NCBI GenBank assembly: GCA_934447715.1
Contig: CAKSER010000044.1
Span: forward strand, 1 to 11,916
DNA length: 11,916 nt
From: an uncultured Eubacteriales bacterium
GTDB lineage: Bacteria; Bacillota; Clostridia; Oscillospirales; CAG-272
Reading direction: 5' to 3'
The position numbers and the translations under genes are program-made. This document shows positions 5,120 through 10,475 of the stretch, in pieces; positions within the stretch are counted from its first letter, which is position 1; each line of letters starts with the position of its first letter. The notes under the pieces were generated by a model that did no database searches, was not told the origin of the DNA, and saw nothing but the letters and a program-made list of their open reading frames with translations.

Positions 5120-7176
5120 TGGAAATTATTCTTGCCGAAAAAGCAGGCTTCTGCTTTGGGGTCAAAAGAGCCGTTGAAAAGGTAATGTCGCTGACGTTAG
5201 GCGAAAGCGAGGGCGCAGGCGAAAGCAGAGGCGTTTCAGACGGCAGGACTGTGAAAATATATACGGTCGGTAATCTGATTCACAATCCGCAGATAACCGG
5301 AGAACTGAAAAAAAGAGGCGTGTCGGTTATATCTGCCGAAGATATCGACCGGATATTTGAAAAGACAAACGAAAGCAACCGAAGCATAATAGTAATAAGG
5401 GCGCACGGTGTACGCAGGGAGCTGAGCGAAAAGCTGGCTGAATACAGCAAACAAAACAGCTTCTTTGAGGTTTGCGACATGACGTGCCCGTATGTAAAGA
5501 AGATACATAAGCTTGTGTGGCAGAGCGGAGACCGGGAGCTTCTTGTTTTCGGAGATCCGAAGCATCCGGAGGTTGACGGAATCTGCAGCTATGCAAAAAA
5601 AAGTGCAAGGGTATTCGAATCCGCAGACGGACTTGAAAGACCGGAGGATGAGCCTGCCGATTTGCCGGTTACGGTTGTTTCACAAACAACGCAAAGTACC
5701 GCTGAATGGAAAAAATGTCAAAAAAAAATAAAAAAACTATATACAAATGCATTAGTTTTTGATACAATATGCAGTGTGACTGAGGAAAGGCAGAAGGAAG
5801 CCGATAATCTTTCACGTCTGGTTGACGCAATGATTGTTGTCGGCGGAAGGGAAAGCTCGAATACAGCAAAGCTTTTCAAGACTGCCAAAGCCAATCTGAA
5901 GGACACGTTTTTTGTCGAGGATCCTCTCGAAGCGGTTTCGGTAAGAGAGGAGCTTGGGGATCGGATAGCATCGAAACCCGATTTTAAAGTGGGAATAACT
6001 GCCGGGGCTTCAACTCCGGGAGCTATAATACAGGAGGTAATAAAACATATGAGCGAAAACACAAAAATTGCAGCGGAGGAGAACTTCGCAGAACTGCTCG
6101 AGAATTCTTTAAAAACTTTAAATACAGGAGAAACAGTCGTTGGTATTATAACATCCATTACGCAGAACGAGCTGCATGTTGACCTTGGCACCAAGTTCAC
6201 AGGCATCATTTCCGCAGATGATATTTCCGACGACCCGATCAATCTCTTTGATGCATTTAAGGTCGGAGACGAAATCAAGGCAACCGTTATTCATGTAAGC
6301 GACAGAGACGGTGTCGCAACTCTTTCGAAGAAGCGCGCAGACAGTGCTCTTAACTGGGATTCTGTTGTTTCTGCATTCAACGCAGGCGAGGTTATCGAAG
6401 GAAAGATCATTGAGGCTGTCAAGGGCGGCGTAATTCTCAGATACAAGGGAGTAAAGATTTTTGTTCCGGCATCCCAGAGCGGTGTGCCGAAGGACGGCGA
6501 TCTTAACTCTATTGTCGGACAGGTCGCAAAGGCAAAAATTATCGACATCAACGAAGGCAGAAAGAGAGCAGTTGCTTCTATCCGCGTGGTTAAGAACGAG
6601 GAAAGAAAGCAGAAGGAGGCTGAATTCTGGGCAAATATCGAGATCGGTAAGAAGTTCAAGGGAGAGGTTAAGAGCCTTACCTCCTACGGCGCATTTGTTG
6701 ATCTCGGCGGAGTTGACGGAATGGTTCACAGCTCCGAGCTTTCCTGGAGACACATCAAGAATCCTTCGGAGGTTGTTTCTGTCGGCGATGTGATCGACGT
6801 ATTTGTAAAGGATTTTGATCCCGAGAAGAAGAGAATTTCTCTCGGCTACAAGACCGAGGAGACAAATCCGTGGAACATATTTAAGTCCAAGTACAATGTA
6901 GGCGATATTGCAGAGGTTAAGATCGTCAGCCTTATGCCTTTCGGTGCATTTGCTGAGATTATTCCGGGCGTTGACGGACTTATCCACATTTCCCAGATCA
7001 CAAACCACAAGATCGCAAATCCGGCAGAGGAGCTGGAGATCGGTCAGACCGTAAATGCAAAGATCGTCGACGTTGACGACGAAAACCGCAAGATCAGCCT
7101 TTCGATGAGAGCTCTTATCGAAAACAACGAGGCTGACGAGCCGGCAGAGGAAGAAGCAGAGCAGGTTGAAGAATAA
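5119..7176 (+). CDS. ispH-rpsA: Fused 4-hydroxy-3-methylbut-2-enyl diphosphate reductase and ribosomal protein S1
   Basis: This is a 685-residue two-part protein of a type known in Clostridia. Residues 1-310 are IspH, the Fe-S reductase that makes IPP and DMAPP in the last MEP-pathway step. The three cluster cysteines are Cys12 (GFCFGV), Cys123 (MTCPYV) and Cys218 (DTICSV). Substrate residues visible are His55, His96, His149, Glu151 in HPEVDG, the SQTTQS block at 188-193 and SSNT at 246-249. Residues 311-685 hold four S1 RNA-binding domains (about 336-405, 421-489, 507-577, 593-664) and an acidic tail, the usual Firmicutes S1 form. The start overlaps the plsC stop by one base. Oddities are an in-frame GES repeat insertion at 28-39, a slippery A-rich stretch near residues 197-206, and a strong internal ribosome binding site and ATG at Met311. 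After Met311, lysine codons switch to AAG (30 of 33, against 11 of 29 before). Confidence 0.95.
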   Translation: MEIILAEKAGFCFGVKRAVEKVMSLTLGESEGAGESRGVSDGRTVKIYTVGNLIHNPQITGELKKRGVSVISAEDIDRIFEKTNESNRSIIVIRAHGVRRELSEKLAEYSKQNSFFEVCDMTCPYVKKIHKLVWQSGDRELLVFGDPKHPEVDGICSYAKKSARVFESADGLERPEDEPADLPVTVVSQTTQSTAEWKKCQKKIKKLYTNALVFDTICSVTEERQKEADNLSRLVDAMIVVGGRESSNTAKLFKTAKANLKDTFFVEDPLEAVSVREELGDRIASKPDFKVGITAGASTPGAIIQEVIKHMSENTKIAAEENFAELLENSLKTLNTGETVVGIITSITQNELHVDLGTKFTGIISADDISDDPINLFDAFKVGDEIKATVIHVSDRDGVATLSKKRADSALNWDSVVSAFNAGEVIEGKIIEAVKGGVILRYKGVKIFVPASQSGVPKDGDLNSIVGQVAKAKIIDINEGRKRAVASIRVVKNEERKQKEAEFWANIEIGKKFKGEVKSLTSYGAFVDLGGVDGMVHSSELSWRHIKNPSEVVSVGDVIDVFVKDFDPEKKRISLGYKTEETNPWNIFKSKYNVGDIAEVKIVSLMPFGAFAEIIPGVDGLIHISQITNHKIANPAEELEIGQTVNAKIVDVDDENRKISLSMRALIENNEADEPAEEEAEQVEE
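5200..5235 (+). repeat. Imperfect 18-bp tandem duplication in ispH
   Basis: Two adjacent 18-base units share 13 positions, with the first nine bases (GGCGAAAGC) identical. They encode GESEGA and GESRGV, residues 28-39. The repeat lies in a stretch between the first cysteine motif and the KIYTVGNLIHNP strand where IspH proteins are usually shorter. It keeps the reading frame, so it adds a small hydrophilic loop rather than breaking the protein. Confidence 0.7.
6032..6051 (+). promoter_or_regulatory. Internal ribosome binding site and in-frame ATG at the IspH/S1 junction
   Basis: A consensus AGGAGGT (6032-6038) is followed after 10 bases by ATG (6049-6051) in the reading frame of the fusion. 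The ATG is Met311, the expected first residue of a stand-alone S1 protein of 375 residues (MSENTK..., then NFAELLENS). The same bases encode QEVI in the last IspH helix, so the site also has a coding reason to exist. Use as a start is inferred. Confidence 0.5.
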
Positions 7177-7232
7177 TCAGACCGGCGAGCTTTTGATGTG
7201 CGATAGCGGCGCAGACTGAAAAACGAAAAAGC

Positions 7233-7261
7233 AAGGACATCTCCTTTTTGGGGATGTCCTT
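7233..7261 (+). terminator. Intrinsic terminator of the cmk-plsC-ispH::rpsA operon
   Basis: AAGGACATC (7233-7241) pairs with GATGTCCTT (7253-7261). Three further pairs, including one G-T wobble, close a T5 loop. The stem runs into a long T/C-rich tract. It starts 56 bases after the S1 stop codon and about 90 bases before sigK, separating the two units. Confidence 0.9.
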
Positions 7262-7328
7262 TTTTCTCTTTTTCCGTCTCTTTTTTTCTTTTTTTGCATA
7301 AAATGACATAAAGTATTAAAGGGATTAT

Positions 7329-7364
7329 AAAAGGAGAAAAATGCCGCCATGCTGCTTGAGATAA
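7329..7364 (+). promoter_or_regulatory. sigK ribosome binding site with overlapping mini-ORF
   Basis: AAAAGGAG (7329-7336) lies 4 bases before an ATG at 7341 and 12 bases before the sigK ATG at 7349. The first ATG opens a seven-codon frame (MPPCCLR, stop at 7362-7364) that overlaps the start of sigK in another frame. A stop codon at 7328-7330 in the sigK frame rules out a longer sigK start. The mini-ORF could lower sigK translation or be incidental. Confidence 0.45.
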
Positions 7365-8041
7365 TAAAAGGCTTTTTTGCGCTGTTCCTTCGGGTGTCGG
7401 GGCAGACAAGATCCTTTCCGCCGCCGCTTTCCCCGGATGAGGAAAAGGAGTGCTTTCTGAGAATGAAAAAAGGGGACATGAGGGCAAGGGAAAAGCTGAT
7501 TGAGCATAACCTCCGGCTTGTTGCGCATATTGTAAAGAAATATTACACGGCAAACCGGAATCAGGAGGATCTTATCTCGATCGGAACCATCGGGCTTATC
7601 AAGGCGATCGATTCCTTCAATATAAAGCAGGGAACAAGGTTTGCAACGTATGCAAGCAAATGTCTGCAGAACGAAATACTGATGCATTTCCGTTCGCAGA
7701 AGAAGCTCGGAGCCGAGGTGTCGCTCAGCGAAACGATCGATACTGATAAGGACGGCAATCCGCTTACATATCAGGATGTGATAAGCTGCGATGACACGAT
7801 TGTCGAGGATATCAATCTCAAAATGAACAAGAAAAGCCTGATGGGTGCGGTAAACGAGCTGCTTGACAGCAGGGAAAAGGATATTCTGATAAAGAGATAC
7901 GGTCTTGACGGAAGCGAGCCGGAGACGCAAAGGGCGATTGCCGACAAGCTCGGGATATCAAGGTCATACGTTTCCAGAATCGAAAAGAGTGCAGTCGACA
8001 AGCTTCACCTTTATATGTCCTCCCACGGTCTTGAAAACTGA
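7349..8041 (+). CDS. sigK: Sporulation sigma factor SigK (precursor form)
   Basis: This is a 230-residue sigma-70 family factor that resembles SigK, which directs late mother-cell transcription (coat and cortex genes) during endospore formation. Region 2 is clear: LIEHNLRLVAHIVKKYY from about residue 50, EDLISIGTIGLIKAI at 73-87, then GTRFATYASKCLQNEILMHFR. Region 4 ends with TQRAIADKLGISRSYVSRIEK at 193-213, a strongly SigK/SigE-like helix-turn-helix. The first 22 residues are hydrophobic and precede FPPPLSPDEE. They correspond to the pro-sequence of Bacillus pro-sigma-K, which is removed by an intramembrane protease. The gene is continuous, so no skin-type element interrupts it here. No good sigma-A promoter is seen; CATAAAAT at 7297-7304 resembles a sigma-E -10 box but lacks a clear -35. 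SigE itself is the main alternative, less likely given the N-terminus. Confidence 0.88.
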   Translation: MLLEIIKGFFALFLRVSGQTRSFPPPLSPDEEKECFLRMKKGDMRAREKLIEHNLRLVAHIVKKYYTANRNQEDLISIGTIGLIKAIDSFNIKQGTRFATYASKCLQNEILMHFRSQKKLGAEVSLSETIDTDKDGNPLTYQDVISCDDTIVEDINLKMNKKSLMGAVNELLDSREKDILIKRYGLDGSEPETQRAIADKLGISRSYVSRIEKSAVDKLHLYMSSHGLEN

Positions 8042-8044
8042 GTA

Positions 8045-8073
8045 TTGAATTTTTACCTCCTTTATGGTAGGAT
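8045..8073 (+). promoter_or_regulatory. Probable sigma-A promoter of the HD-domain gene
   Basis: TTGAAT (8045-8050) and TAGGAT (8068-8073) have a 17-base spacer and lie directly after the sigK stop codon. The predicted leader is about 37 bases and contains AAAAGGGA, about 11 bases before the ATG. This would let the downstream gene be expressed outside sporulation. Confidence 0.5.
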
Positions 8074-8116
8074 ATTTTTACAGTCAATAAATTTATGAAA
8101 AGGGACAGTAGATACG

Positions 8117-8728
8117 ATGCTTGACGGAATAAACAATTCGGCGAATGCACAGAAATTCATCAAAATATATAAGGACAACATAAAGAGGGACGGCGCGGAT
8201 CAGCTGCTTGAATATCTCACCTCGCGCGCTTCGGATTTTCTTGTTGCTCCTGCAAGTACAAGATTTCACGGCGCCTATGAGGGAGGACTGCTTGAGCACA
8301 GTCTGAACGTTTACGAATGCCTAAAGGACTATCTTGAAAGAGACAGGGTGAAAAAGCTTTACGGGATGTCATATTCCGACGAGAGCATTGCGATCGTTTC
8401 GCTTCTGCACGATCTCTGCAAGGTAAATGTCTATAAAAAGGGCTCGAGGAATGTAAAGGGCGAGGACGGCGTCTGGCGCTCTGTTCCGACCTATGAGTTT
8501 GACGACAAGCTTCCATACGGACACGGGGAAAAATCGGTATATGTCATCTCCGGCTATATGAAGCTGACAAGAGAGGAAGCGTTTGCAATACGCTATCACA
8601 TGGGATTTTCGACAGATGACGACAACAGAAATGTCGGTGCGGCGTTTGAAATGTTCCCACTTGCCGTTGCGCTGTCGTTTGCGGATATGGAAGCCTCATA
8701 TTTTATCGAGAGCAGGGGTGTAAAATAA
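8117..8728 (+). CDS. HD-domain predicted metal-dependent phosphohydrolase
   Basis: This is a 203-residue soluble protein of the HD superfamily, predicted to hydrolyse a phosphoester (nucleotide or RNA) using bound metal. Visible ligands are His61 in FHGAYEGGLLEHS, the His98-Asp99 pair in LLHDLCK, His136 in YGHGEKS, His161 in RYHMG and Asp190 in SFADMEAS, a complete set. The FHGAYEGGLLEHS and LLHDLCK blocks resemble the HD domain of YhaM-type 3'-5' exoribonucleases, but the N-terminal nucleic-acid-binding domain of YhaM is absent, so that function cannot be assumed. It has its own promoter-like sequence and a strong terminator, so it appears to be a single-gene unit following sigK by 75 bases. 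The domain is confident; the substrate is unknown. Confidence 0.85.
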   Translation: MLDGINNSANAQKFIKIYKDNIKRDGADQLLEYLTSRASDFLVAPASTRFHGAYEGGLLEHSLNVYECLKDYLERDRVKKLYGMSYSDESIAIVSLLHDLCKVNVYKKGSRNVKGEDGVWRSVPTYEFDDKLPYGHGEKSVYVISGYMKLTREEAFAIRYHMGFSTDDDNRNVGAAFEMFPLAVALSFADMEASYFIESRGVK

Positions 8729-8744
8729 TTTTTTGCTGCTTTAT

Positions 8745-8772
8745 GCCGCCGTCCGGAATTTCGGGCGGCGGC
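8745..8772 (+). terminator. Intrinsic terminator of the HD-domain gene
   Basis: An 11-bp GC-rich stem, GCCGCCGTCCG (8745-8755) with CGGGCGGCGGC (8762-8772), contains one wobble pair. A 6-base loop closes it and T6 follows immediately. It lies 16 bases after the stop codon. Confidence 0.93.
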
Positions 8773-8865
8773 TTTTTTGCGTCTTTTTGGCATGTGCCGG
8801 TTTTCAAAAAGCTTGCGGACTTTGGCGATTTCAGCCTGTGTATGATCTGCTGTCGAGGCAGAATC

Positions 8866-8917
8866 TGAATATATTCGGTAAAATGAATATATTCACTTTT
8901 TGATGAATATTGGAATA
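8866..8917 (+). promoter_or_regulatory. Cluster of three TGAATAT motifs upstream of argG, possible distal operator
   Basis: TGAATATATTCG (8866-8877), the perfect palindrome TGAATATATTCA (8884-8895) and TGAATATTGGAATA (8904-8917) recur at 18- and 20-base intervals. The half site TGAAT matches the arginine repressor box. The palindromes here have a 2-base centre, whereas the classic ArgR/AhrC box has 4 (TGAAT-N4-ATTCA). They lie about 120-170 bases upstream of the promoter. A regulator site is likely; ArgR is inferred. Confidence 0.5.
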
Positions 8918-9038
8918 TTTTTAAATCAACCGTGCAAAAGCGCTACTTGATACCGAATATGCGGCTTTTGAACCGATGTTTGGGCTGTTTTCGAATTTGA
9001 AGACTCGAAAAAATAATTAAAAAAATTTTATTTTCCTA

Positions 9039-9067
9039 TTGACAAAATGAATATTTGTCTGTATAAT
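9039..9067 (+). promoter_or_regulatory. Sigma-A promoter of argGH
   Basis: TTGACA (9039-9044) and TATAAT (9062-9067) are both perfect consensus hexamers with a 17-base spacer. The start is predicted near 9074, giving a leader of about 39 bases. A TGAATAT motif sits inside the spacer at 9048. So strong a promoter for a biosynthetic operon implies control by a repressor. Confidence 0.88.
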
Positions 9068-9069
9068 AC

Positions 9070-9083
9070 TGAATAAAAATACA
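9070..9083 (+). promoter_or_regulatory. Probable ArgR/AhrC operator at the argG transcription start
   Basis: TGAATAAAAATACA matches the arginine repressor box TGAAT-N4-ATTCA at 13 of 14 fixed-or-W positions. It lies three bases downstream of the -10 hexamer, over the predicted start point, where a bound repressor would block transcription. A second TGAAT begins 22 bases upstream (9048), about two helical turns, as expected for a hexamer binding paired boxes. No argR gene is in the window. Confidence 0.6.
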
Positions 9084-9112
9084 GCACTGCAAAACAGAAA
9101 AGGAAAATTGAT

Positions 9113-10336
9113 ATGAACAAAGCTGATATAAAGAAGGTCGTCCTTGCGTATTCCGGAGGACTTGATACATCGATAATTATTCCGTGGCTCAAGGAGAATT
9201 ACAACAATTGCGAGGTAATTGCCGTTTCAGGAAACGTAGGTCAGGCAGACGAGCTTGACGGCCTTGAGGAAAAGGCGAAAAAGACCGGAGCCTCCAAGCT
9301 CTACGTTCTTGACCTTACCGATGATTATGTTGACAACTACATTATCCCGACGATGAAGGCAGGAGCGGTTTATGAAGAATACCTGCTCGGAACAAGCCAT
9401 GCAAGGCCCTGCATTGCAAAGGCGCTTGTTGAGATTGCAAAAAAGGAAAATGCGGACGCAGTCTGCCACGGCTGCACGGGAAAGGGAAACGATCAGGTTC
9501 GTTTTGAGCTTGCAATCAAGCATTTTGCGCCCGACATGCCGATCATTGCTCCGTGGAGGGAATGGGACATCAAGTCGCGTGACGAGGAGATCGACTATGC
9601 CGAGGCACACGATATTCCGCTTAAGATAAGCCGCGAGACGAACTATTCAAAGGACAAGAATCTGTGGCATCTTTCGCATGAGGGACTCGATCTTGAAAAC
9701 ACCGGAAACGAGCCGCAGTACGAAAAGCCGGGATTTCTTGAGATGGGTGTTTCTCCGATCGACGCGCCGGACAAGCCGACATATATCACGCTTGAATTTG
9801 AAAGCGGCACGCCTGTTGCTCTTGACGGCAAGAAGATGAGTGCAAAGGAGATCATCCTCAAGCTGAACGAGCTCGGCGGAAAGAACGGAATCGGCATTCT
9901 CGACATTGTCGAAAACCGTCTTGTCGGAATGAAGTGCCGCGGCGTATATGAAACTCCGGGCGGAACGATTCTTTACAAGGCGCACGAGACTCTCGAGAGC
10001 ATCTGCCTTGACAAGCTGACGATGCACGAAAAGCAGAAGCTTTCGATTACCTTTGCAGAGCTTGTTTACAACGGACAGTGGTTCACACCTTTACGCGAGG
10101 CGCTTTCCGCATTCGTTGACAAGACGCAGGAAAAGGTTACCGGCAAGGTAAAGCTCAAGCTCTACAAGGGCAACATTATAAAGGCAGGCGTCTGGAGCGA
10201 TTATTCTCTTTACAGCGAGGAGATTGCAACCTTCGGCGAGGGTGATTTCGATCAGACGGATGCGACAGGCTTTATCAACCTCTACGGACTTCCGATCAAG
10301 GTTCAGGCAACTGTTGACGGAAAAGGAAGCAAATAA
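9113..10336 (+). CDS. argG: Argininosuccinate synthase
   Basis: It joins citrulline and aspartate using ATP (giving AMP and PPi) to form argininosuccinate, the penultimate step of arginine synthesis, in the cytosol. The 407 residues match the usual length. The ATP-pyrophosphatase loop AYSGGLDTS is at 12-20. GTSHARP at 93-99, HGCTGKGNDQVRFE at 119-132 and a YSKDKNLWHLSHEG block mark the synthetase domain and substrate site. The ATG has AAAAGGAAA about seven bases upstream. It is the first gene of argGH, driven by a consensus promoter with operator-like boxes. The final codons (Gly-Ser-Lys, stop) lie within an 11-bp tandem repeat that continues into the spacer. Confidence 0.97.
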   Translation: MNKADIKKVVLAYSGGLDTSIIIPWLKENYNNCEVIAVSGNVGQADELDGLEEKAKKTGASKLYVLDLTDDYVDNYIIPTMKAGAVYEEYLLGTSHARPCIAKALVEIAKKENADAVCHGCTGKGNDQVRFELAIKHFAPDMPIIAPWREWDIKSRDEEIDYAEAHDIPLKISRETNYSKDKNLWHLSHEGLDLENTGNEPQYEKPGFLEMGVSPIDAPDKPTYITLEFESGTPVALDGKKMSAKEIILKLNELGGKNGIGILDIVENRLVGMKCRGVYETPGGTILYKAHETLESICLDKLTMHEKQKLSITFAELVYNGQWFTPLREALSAFVDKTQEKVTGKVKLKLYKGNIIKAGVWSDYSLYSEEIATFGEGDFDQTDATGFINLYGLPIKVQATVDGKGSK

Positions 10337-10369
10337 GAAGCAAATAAGAAGCAAATAAGAAGCAAATAA
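10326..10369 (+). repeat. Four perfect tandem copies of an 11-bp unit at the argG 3' end
   Basis: GAAGCAAATAA occurs four times head to tail with no mismatch. The first copy supplies the last bases and TAA stop of argG; the other three are non-coding. Because 11 is not a multiple of 3, the successive TAA triplets at 10334, 10345, 10356 and 10367 close all three forward frames. Confidence 0.97.
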
Positions 10370-10406
10370 TAAGACAGGCTTCGGTATTCGGATATCGGGG
10401 CGTTCG

Positions 10407-10430
10407 GGCAAGCGGACAGGCAAGCAGGAC
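10407..10430 (+). repeat. Imperfect 11/12-bp direct repeat between argG and argH
   Basis: GGCAAGCGGAC (10407-10417) and GGCAAGCAGGAC (10419-10430) are near copies separated by one base. They lie in a low-complexity spacer that also has TATTCGGATATCGGGG-like short repeats. No promoter or terminator is recognised between argG and argH. Confidence 0.5.
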
Positions 10431-10475
10431 GAGACGGATTAAGACAATCAGATCGTTAGATCGGAAGGAAAGACT

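Larger units (their letters stand above)
8729..9112. other. Intergenic region upstream of argG, 384 bp
   Basis: It contains the terminator of the HD gene, then about 90 bases with no recognised element beyond a small bulged hairpin at 8844-8865. Next come a cluster of TGAATAT motifs at 8866-8917, an AT-rich stretch with a CAAAAGC/GCTTTTG inverted repeat (8935-8941, 8964-8970) and a TTTTCGA/TCGAAAA inverted repeat near 8990-9012. The argG promoter, an operator-like box and the ribosome binding site follow. No open reading frame of note is present. Confidence 0.7.

Noticed and set aside
6118..7008. 296-codon minus-strand frame opposite the S1 half
   Set aside because: It mirrors the strongly biased codons of the S1 domains on the other strand; no promoter, ribosome binding site or recognisable domain.
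7044..7553. 169-codon minus-strand frame spanning the S1 end, terminator and sigK start
   Set aside because: It crosses a strong terminator and two well-supported plus-strand genes and has no family resemblance.
8780..9038. Possible riboswitch or T-box upstream of argG
   Set aside because: The perfect sigma-A promoter lies downstream at 9039-9067, the remaining leader is about 39 bases, and no T-box or riboswitch signature is visible.
10326..10369. CRISPR-like or attachment-site interpretation of the repeat array
   Set aside because: Units are 11 bp with no spacers, no cas gene or integrase is present, and the first unit is part of argG; simple tandem slippage explains it.
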